The notes under the pieces: generated by a model
Seen by the model: only the letters and a program-made list of their open reading frames with translations
Database searches by the model: none
What the model was told of the DNA's origin: nothing
In this document: in pieces, positions 1 to 7,762 of the stretch
Layout: each line of letters begins with the position of its first letter
How positions within the stretch are numbered: position 1 is the stretch's first letter
Program-made: the position numbers and the translations under genes
Assembly (NCBI RefSeq): GCF_016864375.1
Contig: NZ_CP069354.1
Span: 3,817,501 to 3,881,500, forward strand
Source: Microvirga sp. VF16
GTDB lineage: Bacteria > Pseudomonadota > Alphaproteobacteria > Rhizobiales > Beijerinckiaceae
DNA length: 64,000 nt
Direction of reading: 5' to 3'

Positions 1-159
1 GAGTGTCCGCTTCAGTTTGCGGGCCTCGCCTGCAAAAACGAGCGGGGGAAAGCCGGCGAGCTGCTGCTCGACGCTCTCGAGTGCCTCAAGGTCCGGATAG
101 GCCGGAACCTGCTGGATCGGCTTGTTTCTCCAGCTATCGGGCGTCCACCGCTCGGTCAT
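1..159 (-). CDS. aroG: Class II 3-deoxy-7-phosphoheptulonate (DAHP) synthase, 5' end only
   Basis: The first 53 codons run off the left edge of the window. The N-terminus begins MTERWTPDSWRNKPIQQVP and continues through AYPDLEALESVEQQL and FPPLVFAGEARKL, which is the characteristic opening of the plant-like class II DAHP synthases common in Alphaproteobacteria. The enzyme condenses phosphoenolpyruvate and erythrose-4-phosphate, the first step of the shikimate pathway. The ATG at 159 is the only plausible start and matches the usual N-terminus. Catalytic residues lie outside the window, so the assignment rests on the N-terminal signature alone. Confidence 0.85.
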   Translation of the reverse strand, partial: MTERWTPDSWRNKPIQQVPAYPDLEALESVEQQLAGFPPLVFAGEARKLKRTL

Positions 160-345
160 GACCCTTACCCCCGTGTCCTTTCTCAAATATCCTCATCGTT
201 CACCGCAACAAGCGGCACGAACGGGCACCTATACACGACATAAACAAAAAGGCGAGTGCGTTAGAGAGACGCCGAGCATTCGGAGACCGCATGCTGCGAG
301 CATCCCAATTTTATCTTGAATCCTGCGAAATGGGAAAAGTGTTCC

Positions 346-459
346 TCAGCGTGCGTGGCGCTGAAGGTTCTCGCGCCGGGACATCCAGAGGGCGCCAAAC
401 CCCATCGCCACGGCGATGACCGGGATGCCGAAGCAGACATAGGCTTCCAGGAGAGTCAT
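346..459 (-). CDS. Small single-pass membrane protein, 37 aa
   Basis: This short reading frame lies just downstream of gor on the same strand. It encodes one hydrophobic helix (about residues 6-26, CFGIPVIAVAMGFGALWM) followed by a basic tail, SRRENLQRHAR, which suggests an N-out, C-in membrane microprotein. A GAGGG ribosome-binding site lies about 8 bases before the ATG at 459. The frame stays open further upstream, but only into the 3' end of gor, so the internal ATG with its own ribosome-binding site is preferred. I do not recognise a family. The start site, the helix and the gor linkage support it as a real gene rather than noise. Confidence 0.5.
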   Translation of the reverse strand: MTLLEAYVCFGIPVIAVAMGFGALWMSRRENLQRHAR

Positions 460-493
460 GGCTTCAGGTCCCTCAAGATCAATTTCAACACCA

Positions 494-1879
494 TTATCCC
501 ACTGCCACCGGCTTCTTGACCACCACAGGGGTGCGCATGGTGACCAGCTCTTCGGCTGCCGTTGGGTGAACCGCGACGGTGCGGTCGAAATCGGCCTTGG
601 TGGCGCCCATGGTGACGGCGATGCCGGCAAGCTGGATCATCTCGCCCGCGTCGTGCCCCATGATGTGGACGCCCACGACCTTGTCGGTCGCCTTGTCGAC
701 GATGAGCTTCATGAAGACTCGGTCTTTCCCGCCCGAGAGCGTGGCCTTCATCGGCCTGAAGGCAGTCTTATAGACGTCGATCTCGCCATAAACCGCCCGC
801 GCGACCGCCTCACCGCAGCCGATCACGCCGATCTCGGGGGTCGAGAAGACGGCCGTGGGAATCAGGTCGTGGTCCACGATGGTCGGCTTAGCCCCGAACA
901 CCGTGTCCGCGAAGGCATGCCCCTCGCGGATGGCGACGGGGGTCAGATTGACCCGGTTGGTGATGTCGCCCACGGCATAGATGGAAGGAATGATTGTCTG
1001 CGAATAGCCGTCGACCGGAATGGCACCGACCTCGTCGACGGCAATGCCCGCATTCTCCAGTCCGAGCCCTTTCGTGTTCGGACGCCGTCCCGTGGCGACG
1101 AGAGCCTGATCGACCGTTAGCACGGAGCCGTCGGACAGGGTCGCGGCGATGCCGTCCGACGTCTTGGCGAGCTGCGTCACCGTCCTGTTCAGGGCAACGT
1201 TGATTCCGCGCTGAATGTAGGCTTCGCCGAGCGCCTCCCGCACATCATCATCGAATCCGCGCAGGAGCTTGTCGCCCCGGTGCAGGAGCGTGACCTCGCT
1301 GCCGAGACCAGCAAAGACGCCGGCGAACTCGACGGCGATATAGCCGCCGCCGACCACCAGGATGCGCTTCGGCAGGCTCTCGAGATGGAAGACCTCGTTG
1401 GACGTGATGCCGAGTTCCCCACCCGGAATAGCTGGCTCCAGGGTCGGATGGGCGCCAGCCGCCACCAGGATGTAGCGGGCGCGGATGCGCGCGCCGGACT
1501 TGAGCAGGCGGACCGTATGCGCATCCTCGATCACGGCCCGACTGTCGACGATTTCGACGCCCGCCTTTTCCAGGTTTGCCCGATAGATGCTCTCGAGCCG
1601 GTCGATCTCCTTGTCCTTGTTGCGGATCAGAGTCGCCCAGTCGAAGCGCGTCTCACCGATGTTCCAGCCGAAGCCTTCCGCATCGTGGAAATCGTCGGCG
1701 AAACGGCTGGCATAGACCATCAGCTTCTTCGGCACGCAGCCGCGAATGACGCAGGTTCCGCCGAGCCGGTCTTCCTCGGCCAGCATGACCTTCGCGCCGT
1801 AGTTCGCCGCGATACGCGCTGCGCGAACACCGCCGGATCCGCCTCCGATCACGAATAGGTCAACGTCGAATGAGGACAT
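494..1879 (-). CDS. gor: Glutathione-disulfide reductase
   Basis: NADPH-dependent flavoprotein (461 aa) that reduces oxidised glutathione in the cytoplasm. The N-terminal FAD dinucleotide fold GGGSGGVRAARIAA is followed by the redox-active pair in GGTCVIRGCVPKK (Cys43 and Cys48). A second fold, VVGGGYIAVEFAGV, binds NADPH, and the C-terminal dimerisation domain carries the HPTAAEE motif that supplies the catalytic His-Glu. A longer TTG start at 1897 is in frame, but the ATG at 1879 has a GGAGA ribosome-binding site and gives the normal N-terminus. Related genomes usually keep gor beside rpiA and a DUF2059 gene; here the tct operon and a DUF2853 gene lie between them. Confidence 0.95.
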   Translation of the reverse strand: MSSFDVDLFVIGGGSGGVRAARIAANYGAKVMLAEEDRLGGTCVIRGCVPKKLMVYASRFADDFHDAEGFGWNIGETRFDWATLIRNKDKEIDRLESIYRANLEKAGVEIVDSRAVIEDAHTVRLLKSGARIRARYILVAAGAHPTLEPAIPGGELGITSNEVFHLESLPKRILVVGGGYIAVEFAGVFAGLGSEVTLLHRGDKLLRGFDDDVREALGEAYIQRGINVALNRTVTQLAKTSDGIAATLSDGSVLTVDQALVATGRRPNTKGLGLENAGIAVDEVGAIPVDGYSQTIIPSIYAVGDITNRVNLTPVAIREGHAFADTVFGAKPTIVDHDLIPTAVFSTPEIGVIGCGEAVARAVYGEIDVYKTAFRPMKATLSGGKDRVFMKLIVDKATDKVVGVHIMGHDAGEMIQLAGIAVTMGATKADFDRTVAVHPTAAEELVTMRTPVVVKKPVAVG

Positions 1880-2108
1880 GGCGCGGTCTCCGCTCAATTC
1901 TGTAAACTTGATTATTCATATAGTGACGGTTTCGGACGAAGTCGCCCGCCAGCCCTGCTTCGGGCACATGGCTGTCCGCCTGAGAGTGAAGCTCTTACGC
2001 GAAGGTTCAACAGCGATAAAGAAGCAAGCCGCTTGCCGCTCCCGCGTTCCCTCATTAGGGTCTGCCCGGACGCGCTGACCCGATTTTCAGCGTCAAGGGA
2101 GGAAACTT

Positions 2109-3080
2109 ATGAGCCAGTTCCGTAAAGGTCTTTGGCGCAGCGCTCTCGCTGCGGCGGCCGTGGCAGGATTCGTGACATCGGCTGCAGCTCAGATGGAGCT
2201 CAAGATCATGGCTCCGGCAGCGCCGGGCGGCGGTTGGGACCAGACGGCCCGCTCCATGCAGCAGGCCCTGACCCAGTCCGGCATCGCCAAGAGCGTGCAG
2301 GTCACCAACGTTCCCGGCGCCGGCGGCTCCATCGGCATCGCCCAGCTCGTGAACAATTCCAAGGGCGACGGCCATCAGCTCATGGTCATGGGCTACGTGA
2401 TGGTGGGCGCACTCCTGACCAACAAGTCGCCCATCACCCTCGAACAGACGACGCCCATCGCGCGCCTGACGACCGAATACGAAGCGATCGTGGTTCCGGC
2501 CGACTCGCCGATCAAGAACGCCAAGGATCTCGCCGCGGCCATCAAGGCCGATCCGGCCAAGGTGACCTGGGCTGGCGGCTCGGCCGGCGGCGTCGATCAT
2601 ATCGCGGCTGCCCTCTTCGCCAAGGCAGCGGGCGCCGATCCGACCAAGATCAACTACATTCCGTTCTCCGGCGGCGGCGAGGCTCTGGCAGCCATCCTCG
2701 GCGGCAAGGTGACGGCGGGTATTTCGGGCTATGGCGAGTTCGAGAGCCAGGTGAAGGCAGGCAAGCTGCGCCTCATCGGCCTGACCTCGGCCACCAAGAC
2801 GGCCAATGTGGACGTGCCCTCCATCAAGGAGCAGGGCATCGATCTCGAGATCGCCAACTGGCGCGCCGTCGTTGCCCCTCCAGGCATCTCCGCCGATCAG
2901 AAGAAGGCCCTGACGGACGCCATGGACAAGATGGCCCAGTCGAAGGAGTGGCAGGAAATCCTGAAGGCCAAGGGCTGGGAAAACGCCTACATCTCCGGCG
3001 ATGCCTTCACTAAGATTCTGGCCGACGAGCAGTCCCGCACGAAAGAAGTGCTCACTGCGGTGGGGCTGGTGAAGTCTTAA
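2109..3080 (+). CDS. tctC: Tripartite tricarboxylate transporter substrate-binding protein, TctC family
   Basis: Periplasmic binding protein of a TctCBA secondary transporter (323 aa). A signal peptide covers about residues 1-27 (cleaved near SAAAQ-MELKIM). The family motif APAAPGGGWDQTARSMQQAL follows, and the protein ends at the usual length. A strong AGGGAGGAAA ribosome-binding site precedes the ATG. It is the first gene of tctC-tctB-tctA and is separated from tctB by a hairpin followed by a T run, which probably lets it be made in excess of the membrane subunits. The substrate cannot be read from sequence; members of this expanded family bind citrate, aromatic acids and other carboxylates. 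Confidence 0.92.
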   Translation: MSQFRKGLWRSALAAAAVAGFVTSAAAQMELKIMAPAAPGGGWDQTARSMQQALTQSGIAKSVQVTNVPGAGGSIGIAQLVNNSKGDGHQLMVMGYVMVGALLTNKSPITLEQTTPIARLTTEYEAIVVPADSPIKNAKDLAAAIKADPAKVTWAGGSAGGVDHIAAALFAKAAGADPTKINYIPFSGGGEALAAILGGKVTAGISGYGEFESQVKAGKLRLIGLTSATKTANVDVPSIKEQGIDLEIANWRAVVAPPGISADQKKALTDAMDKMAQSKEWQEILKAKGWENAYISGDAFTKILADEQSRTKEVLTAVGLVKS

Positions 3081-3101
3081 ATTTCAAGATAAAGGCCGTT
3101 G

Positions 3102-3136
3102 GAAGCGCCGCGTCATGTGCGCGGCGCTTCTTTTTT
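3102..3136 (+). terminator. Intrinsic terminator or attenuator between tctC and tctB
   Basis: A perfect 11-bp inverted repeat (GAAGCGCCGCG at 3102-3112 and its complement at 3120-3130, 7-nt loop) is followed directly by six T residues at 3131-3136. It has the complete form of a Rho-independent terminator, yet it lies inside the tct operon, ten bases before the tctB start. Partial termination would give more binding protein than permease. Confidence 0.85.
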
Positions 3137-3146
3137 GGGATATTCC

Positions 3147-3620
3147 ATGGCACCATCTTCCCAGCGGCGCATCGACGTGGCAGGCCTCGTCATCGCACTC
3201 ATTCTTCTTGTCCTCGCCGGCGTGGTCTGGTGGGACATGTCCAAGCTGCAGATTCTCTCCCCCTATGACCTCGGCCCGAAGGTGATGCCCGTCATCGTCT
3301 CGATAGGCCTTGCGCTCTTGGCCATCGGCAACGCCATCGGCGCCCTGCGCGGTGACTTGCCCGCCCGCGACCACCTCGACTGGAAGCCGATTGCCCTGAT
3401 CCTCGGTGGGCTCGCCTGCCTGATCATCCTCATCGCCATTGGCGGCGGCTTCATGATCGGTACGGCGATCCTGTTCGCTACGACCTCAGCGGCCTTCGGT
3501 CGTCGCGCCTTCCTCACCGATCTCCTGATCGGCGCGGTGATTGCCGTCTTCATCTATGTGCTCTTCGCCAAGCTCCTGACCCTGTCCCTGCCGGCCGGGC
3601 CGCTTGAACGTCTATTCTGA
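3147..3620 (+). CDS. tctB: Tripartite tricarboxylate transporter small membrane subunit, TctB family
   Basis: A 157-aa membrane protein with four predicted hydrophobic helices (about residues 12-32, 45-65, 85-110 and 120-145), as expected for the small subunit of TctCBA carriers. The ATG at 3147 is preferred over an in-frame upstream codon because it follows GGGA and because the upstream codons fall in the terminator hairpin. The gene ends eight bases before tctA. TctB joins TctA in the inner membrane and couples transport to an ion gradient. Confidence 0.88.
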   Translation: MAPSSQRRIDVAGLVIALILLVLAGVVWWDMSKLQILSPYDLGPKVMPVIVSIGLALLAIGNAIGALRGDLPARDHLDWKPIALILGGLACLIILIAIGGGFMIGTAILFATTSAAFGRRAFLTDLLIGAVIAVFIYVLFAKLLTLSLPAGPLERLF

Positions 3621-3628
3621 GGCCTGTC

Positions 3629-5128
3629 ATGGAAGCCTTTGCCTCCCTTGCGAGCGGCCTTGCCGTCGCCATCCAGCCGATGAACCTGCTGTTCGCGCTC
3701 ATCGGCGTTCTTCTCGGCACCGCGGTCGGCGTTCTGCCTGGCATCGGCCCGGCGCTCACCGTGGCCCTGCTCCTGCCGATCACCTTCAAGCTCGATCCAG
3801 GCGGATCGATCATCATGTTCGCCGGCATCTATTATGGCGGCATGTATGGCGGCTCAACCACGGCCATCCTGATCAATACACCCGGCGAAAGCGCCTCCAT
3901 GGCGACCGCGCTCGAAGGCAATAAAATGGCCAAGGCCGGACGCGGCGGCCCGGCGCTGGCCACGGCGGCCATCGGCTCCTTCGTTGCCGGGACCGTCGCC
4001 ACCCTCGGCCTGACCTTCCTGGCGCCCTACCTCGTCGACATCGCGGTCAGCTTCGGCCCCGAGGATTACTTCGCCCTCATGTGCGTCGCGTTCGTGACCG
4101 TCTCGGCCACCTTCGGCGATTCTCCCGTGCGCGGCCTGACCAGCCTGGCCATCGGCCTCTTGCTTGGCCTTGTCGGCATCGACATTCTCTCCGGCCAGTC
4201 GCGCCTGAGCTTCGGCATTCCGGAACTCTACGACAACATCGAGGTGACGACCCTGGCGGTCGGTCTCTTCGCCGTGGGCGAGGCGCTCTATGTGGCCTCG
4301 CGCCGCCACGTGCACGAGGAGAAGCTCGAGGCCGTCCGAGGCTCTCTCTGGATGACAAAGGAGGACTGGAAGCGTTCGTGGAAGCCCTGGTTGCGCGGAA
4401 CCGCCTTCGGCTTCCCCATCGGTGCGCTTCCGGCCGGTGGCGCAGAGATTCCGACCTTCCTGTCCTATTCGACCGAGAAGCGTCTGACGAATCATCCGGA
4501 GGAATTCGGCAAGGGCGCCATTGAGGGCGTGGCAGGCCCCGAAGCGGCCAACAATGCGGCGGCCGCCGGCACCCTCGTGCCCCTGCTGACGCTCGGCCTC
4601 CCCACCTCGGCCACGGCGGCCATGATGCTGGCGGGCTTCCAGCAATACGGCCTCAACCCAGGCCCGCTGCTCTTCGCCGACCAGCCGAAACTGGTCTGGG
4701 GCCTGATCGCCAGCCTGTTCATCGCCAACGTCATGCTGCTGGTGCTGAATCTGCCGCTGGTCGGCCTCTGGGTCCGTCTCCTGAAGATTCCGCAGCCCTG
4801 GCTCTATGCGGGCATTCTGGTCTTCGCCACCATGGGCACCATCGCGGCCAATCCGTCGCCGGTGGAGCTCATCATGCTGACGATCTTCGGCGTGCTCGGT
4901 TTCCTGATGCGGCGGTTCGACTTCCCCATCGCTCCGGTCGTCGTCGGATTGATCCTGGGACCGATCGCGGAGAGCCAGCTGCGGCGAGCCCTCTCGATCA
5001 GCCTCGGCGATCCGATGGTGCTGCTGCAGAGCCCGATCTCGGCGACGCTGCTCGTCATTGCCCTGATCGCCCTGCTCCTGCCCTTCTTCCTGAAGGGATT
5101 GAGCCGCTTCAAGGCTGTCGAGGATTAA
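3629..5128 (+). CDS. tctA: Tripartite tricarboxylate transporter large permease, TctA family
   Basis: A 499-aa polytopic membrane protein with about 11-12 hydrophobic segments. The family signatures GTAVGVLPGIGPALTVALLL near the N-terminus and the mid-protein GLPTSATAAMML loop are both present; these re-entrant regions are typical of the translocation path. It is the last gene of the operon and is followed by a hairpin at 5148. It acts with TctC and TctB in uptake of a carboxylate. No tctDE-type regulator is nearby. Confidence 0.95.
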   Translation: MEAFASLASGLAVAIQPMNLLFALIGVLLGTAVGVLPGIGPALTVALLLPITFKLDPGGSIIMFAGIYYGGMYGGSTTAILINTPGESASMATALEGNKMAKAGRGGPALATAAIGSFVAGTVATLGLTFLAPYLVDIAVSFGPEDYFALMCVAFVTVSATFGDSPVRGLTSLAIGLLLGLVGIDILSGQSRLSFGIPELYDNIEVTTLAVGLFAVGEALYVASRRHVHEEKLEAVRGSLWMTKEDWKRSWKPWLRGTAFGFPIGALPAGGAEIPTFLSYSTEKRLTNHPEEFGKGAIEGVAGPEAANNAAAAGTLVPLLTLGLPTSATAAMMLAGFQQYGLNPGPLLFADQPKLVWGLIASLFIANVMLLVLNLPLVGLWVRLLKIPQPWLYAGILVFATMGTIAANPSPVELIMLTIFGVLGFLMRRFDFPIAPVVVGLILGPIAESQLRRALSISLGDPMVLLQSPISATLLVIALIALLLPFFLKGLSRFKAVED

Positions 5129-5147
5129 TCTCGCAATGTACAAACCC

Positions 5148-5175
5148 CTCCTCGCCCTTCATTGAGGGCGAGGAG
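5148..5175. terminator. Hairpin between convergent tctA and DUF2853 genes
   Basis: A perfect 11-bp inverted repeat (CTCCTCGCCCT at 5148-5158, complement at 5165-5175, 6-nt loop) lies in the short gap after tctA and before the end of the convergent DUF2853 gene. It has no clear T run on either side, so it may be a weak or Rho-assisted terminator or a 3'-end stabiliser. Confidence 0.5.
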
Positions 5176-5205
5176 CACAGCGGCCTTAGGAGGGTCGTAA
5201 GCGGT

Positions 5206-5529
5206 CTACGATGAGAAGGCCGATAGCTTTCCGAATTGTTCGGCCAGCAGATAATAAACCGTCACCCGGTTCTTGCTGCGGTCGCCTTTGAGCTTTTCCC
5301 CGACCGCGAGAACGGCCTGATCGAGTTCGGCGTCCGATGCCGTCAGCCCGAGCTTCTTCTTCAGGAAATTGTCACGCACACGAGCAAGCTCCTCCTTGTC
5401 CGAGAAAGAGACGAGTGCGGAGTCGCGGTTCTGCAATGCAATGCCGAGGTATCGCACGATACCGGCGATCGCCTTGTCGTCGGCATTCGCAGCATATTTC
5501 TTGACATCGGCAGCCCAGTCTTCAGCCAT
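5206..5529 (-). CDS. DUF2853 family protein
   Basis: A 107-aa soluble, mostly helical protein starting MAEDWAADVKKYA, with the conserved DKAIAGIVRYLGIAL segment and a C-terminal VTVYYLLAEQFGKL. This matches the small DUF2853 family found in Alphaproteobacteria and Bacteroidetes, whose function is unknown. Length is typical. It is transcribed towards tctA and is not part of that operon. Nothing in the sequence indicates an enzyme or a DNA-binding fold. Confidence 0.85.
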   Translation of the reverse strand: MAEDWAADVKKYAANADDKAIAGIVRYLGIALQNRDSALVSFSDKEELARVRDNFLKKKLGLTASDAELDQAVLAVGEKLKGDRSKNRVTVYYLLAEQFGKLSAFSS

Positions 5530-5685
5530 GGCTCACTCCTCTGAGGCCCCTGCCCTGCGGGCGGGGAGGTGGAAAGGCTTCGTCCATTGGCGGCGCGCGG
5601 CATGCGGGCCGGCAAACCTGAGGAGAAAGCCCTGCAGAGACAATGCTAGTGCTGAGCTTGGCAGCGGCAAGGGTTGGCGCCCGCA

Positions 5686-5712
5686 ATGAAAAAGCCCGGC
5701 AAGCCGGGCTTT
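5686..5712 (-). terminator. Rho-independent terminator after the DUF2059 gene
   Basis: AAAGCCCGGC at 5691-5700 and its complement at 5703-5712 form a 10-bp stem with a 2-nt spacer. On the minus strand a TTTTTC tail follows. It lies 31 bases beyond the DUF2059 stop and would end the rpiA-DUF2059 transcript. Confidence 0.85.
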
Positions 5713-5742
5713 CCTGACACTGGGAAGTGAACGGGCAGAACC

Positions 5743-6249
5743 TCAGTTCAGCTGATGTCCGCGCTTGCCCATTTCCTGGCGGGCGCGCGTCATGATGAAC
5801 TCCGAAGTCCGCTGCGACCAGACGGAAAGATCGCGGACTACGTCGTCGAGGACGCCGGGCTGGATCAGCACGTATTTCTGGCCGACCGGAGACTTGTAGA
5901 AGGCCGCAACCTCCTTCAGCTCGGCCTCGGTCATCCGTGTCGTGAAGATGCGCGCGGTGGTATCGATCATCTCCTGCTTCTTCTGCTCGACCTCAGGTCG
6001 GATGATGGCCACGACCTGCTCCAGATCCTGCCGGATCTCCGGTCGGGTCACGTTCATCTGCTGAAGCTGGTTGAGCAGCGGGCCGGTCATCGCGTCGAAG
6101 GCGGCCGTCATGCCGGAGCTGACGGCGACATCGCGGCCGGCGGCAAGGTGGCTGGCGCTGGGCTGCTGCGCCTGCTGCGCGAAAGCCGGGCTCGCGAGCA
6201 TGAACAGCGCGACGGAGGTCGCGGCCAGGCGGGAGGCGTTGCGGATCAT
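5743..6249 (-). CDS. DUF2059 domain-containing periplasmic protein
   Basis: A 168-aa exported protein. A signal peptide covers about residues 1-24 (MIRNASRLAATSVALFMLAS, cut after PAFA). The C-terminal half carries the DUF2059 helical domain, including TRMTEAELKEVAAFYKSPVG. The ATG at 6249 is chosen because it has a GGAG site and gives a standard signal peptide; an upstream ATG at 6270 has no ribosome-binding site. It lies 30 bases downstream of rpiA and is likely co-transcribed with it. The function is unknown. In related genomes the same gene typically sits between rpiA and gor. Confidence 0.85.
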   Translation of the reverse strand: MIRNASRLAATSVALFMLASPAFAQQAQQPSASHLAAGRDVAVSSGMTAAFDAMTGPLLNQLQQMNVTRPEIRQDLEQVVAIIRPEVEQKKQEMIDTTARIFTTRMTEAELKEVAAFYKSPVGQKYVLIQPGVLDDVVRDLSVWSQRTSEFIMTRARQEMGKRGHQLN

Positions 6250-6279
6250 AGAAGTGGCTCCAATCGTCATAGCTTATGG

Positions 6280-6975
6280 TCAGAGCTGACCGAGTTCGAC
6301 AAGCCCGTCACCCGTTGCGAGGATCGCGCCGGTGGCAAGGCCCAGGAAAAGACCGTGCTCCACGACGCCGGGAATGTTGTTCAGCGTCGAGGCAAGCACG
6401 TTCGGCTTGTCGATGCGCCCAAGATGCGCATCGAGAATGAAATGGCCGCCATCGGTGACGTAGGCCGCACCATCGGGAGCATGCCGGAGATGCAGCTCGC
6501 CGCTCATGCCGAGGCTATCCAGGAGCCGGACGATGGCCCGCTCGGTGGCCGTGAGGCCGAAGGGCACGACCTCGATGGGGAGAGGAAAGCGGCCGAGCTT
6601 CGAGACGTGCTTCGATCCGTCGGCGATAACGATCATCCGCTGGCTCGCGGACGCGACGATCTTCTCGCGCAGGAGAGCGCCACCTCCGCCCTTGATGAGG
6701 CGAAGGTCGTCATCGAGCTCGTCGGCTCCGTCGACCGTCAGGTCGAGGTCCGGGGTTTCGTCGAGGGTCGACAGGGGAATGCCCTCGCGCTGCGCCTGGT
6801 CGCGGGTCGCCTCGGAGGTGGGAACACCCACCACCTTGAGCCCACTGCGGACGCGCTCACCGATGGCCGCAACGAAATGCGCGGCGGTCGAACCGGTGCC
6901 CAAGCCCAGTCTCATGCCGTCCGTGACGAGCTCGGCAGCCCGTTCGGCTGCAGCGCGCTTGAGATTGTCGCTCAC
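6280..6975 (-). CDS. rpiA: Ribose-5-phosphate isomerase A
   Basis: Interconverts ribose 5-phosphate and ribulose 5-phosphate in the pentose phosphate pathway. The 231-aa protein has the RpiA motifs GLGTGSTAAHFV near residue 25, DLTVDGADELD near residue 80 and KGGGGALLREK near residue 95, which carries the catalytic Lys and phosphate-binding loop. Translation most likely starts at the GTG at 6975, seven bases after AGAGG, giving the usual SDNLKRAAAERAAEL start; longer in-frame starts add residues foreign to the family. Confidence 0.95.
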   Translation of the reverse strand: MSDNLKRAAAERAAELVTDGMRLGLGTGSTAAHFVAAIGERVRSGLKVVGVPTSEATRDQAQREGIPLSTLDETPDLDLTVDGADELDDDLRLIKGGGGALLREKIVASASQRMIVIADGSKHVSKLGRFPLPIEVVPFGLTATERAIVRLLDSLGMSGELHLRHAPDGAAYVTDGGHFILDAHLGRIDKPNVLASTLNNIPGVVEHGLFLGLATGAILATGDGLVELGQL

Positions 6976-7101
6976 TGAAATCCTCTGAGAATATGTCCGC
7001 TCTGGCCTGTGAAAGACTGTTTTGTTCGCCTCTAGCATGTCAGGACGGCTGGAAGAAAGAACGTTTCACCTTCGGCAGAGCCCGAAAAATCTCGTCGGCC
7101 C

Positions 7102-7533
7102 TCAAGGACGCTGCGGCGAGGCGCCCGTCCCCGAGCCGACGCTCGGCGTCGCAGCGGTCGGCGCAGCCGTCGATGCGGCAGGCGATGGGGTCATCTGAGG
7201 TGTACATACTACCCGCTCATCGAACACGTAGCAGATGCTCATCTGCCCGGTCCGGAAATTGACCCGGAAGACGCCCCCTTCCCGCTCGTGGCGGGAGGCA
7301 ACGAGCCCATACTCGCCCGGAGCCTGTGGACCTGCGCCCTCGCCCGCGCTGAAGCACAGCGTGACCCCAATTGTGCCTTCCTGTAGTCCATACTGGCAGG
7401 AACTCACCTCGCCCGTGATCCGATCGATCCTATAAATCCGGTTCAGATCGGTCTGAGGCGCGGGCACAAAATCATAGGATGCGGCCAGGGCGGAACCGAA
7501 AAGCCCTCCCAGCGCCAGGACTGCCAAACTCAA
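7102..7533 (-). CDS. Hypothetical exported protein, start uncertain
   Basis: A 143-aa protein if it starts at TTG 7533. It has a hydrophobic signal-like segment (SLAVLALGGLFGSALAA), a central domain rich in aromatic and Cys residues (RIYRIDRITGEVSSCQYG, then a second Cys in TLCFSAGEG and a third in MSICYVFDE) and an Ala/Thr/Pro-rich tail of about 30 residues. The reading frame stays open upstream through a palindromic interspersed repeat (7550-7659), and those extra residues are unlikely to be native protein. No strong ribosome-binding site marks any start. I do not recognise a family. Confidence 0.6.
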   Translation of the reverse strand: MSLAVLALGGLFGSALAASYDFVPAPQTDLNRIYRIDRITGEVSSCQYGLQEGTIGVTLCFSAGEGAGPQAPGEYGLVASRHEREGGVFRVNFRTGQMSICYVFDERVVCTPQMTPSPAASTAAPTAATPSVGSGTGASPQRP

Positions 7534-7549
7534 CGCCGCGGAACCTAGG

Positions 7550-7659
7550 GCATCGGACCCAAAAGTGGTTCCCACTTTTGGGACGAATCCGATGCCTAAT
7601 TCCTTAAATGGCGCATCGTTCGGTGCGAAAAACCGGATCCACTTTTTCGCACGATGCGC
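7550..7659. repeat. Bipartite palindromic interspersed repeat, family R1, full copy
   Basis: A 110-bp element made of two hairpins side by side. The first is bounded by GCATCGGA and TCCGATGC around CCCAAAAGTGG/CCACTTTTGGG. The second runs from GCGCATCG to CGATGCGC around AAAACCGGATCCACTTTTT. Near-identical full copies lie at 31832-31941 and 57003-57111, with a half copy at 11945-11978, all in the same orientation. This copy sits at the uncertain 5' end of the neighbouring hypothetical gene. Confidence 0.9.
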
Positions 7660-7762
7660 TGAGAGCCGCATTCACCACTCCATTCGGTAAGAACGAATCA
7701 ACCATCGGCACCATATCATCCCGAAGCTTGATTCCCTTGCCTCCAGCAGGTAGCCGACCTTC

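Noticed and set aside
3854..5143. A 429-codon minus-strand frame opposite tctA
   Set aside because: It is an antisense shadow of a membrane protein gene, rich in Gln, Arg and Glu with no domain.
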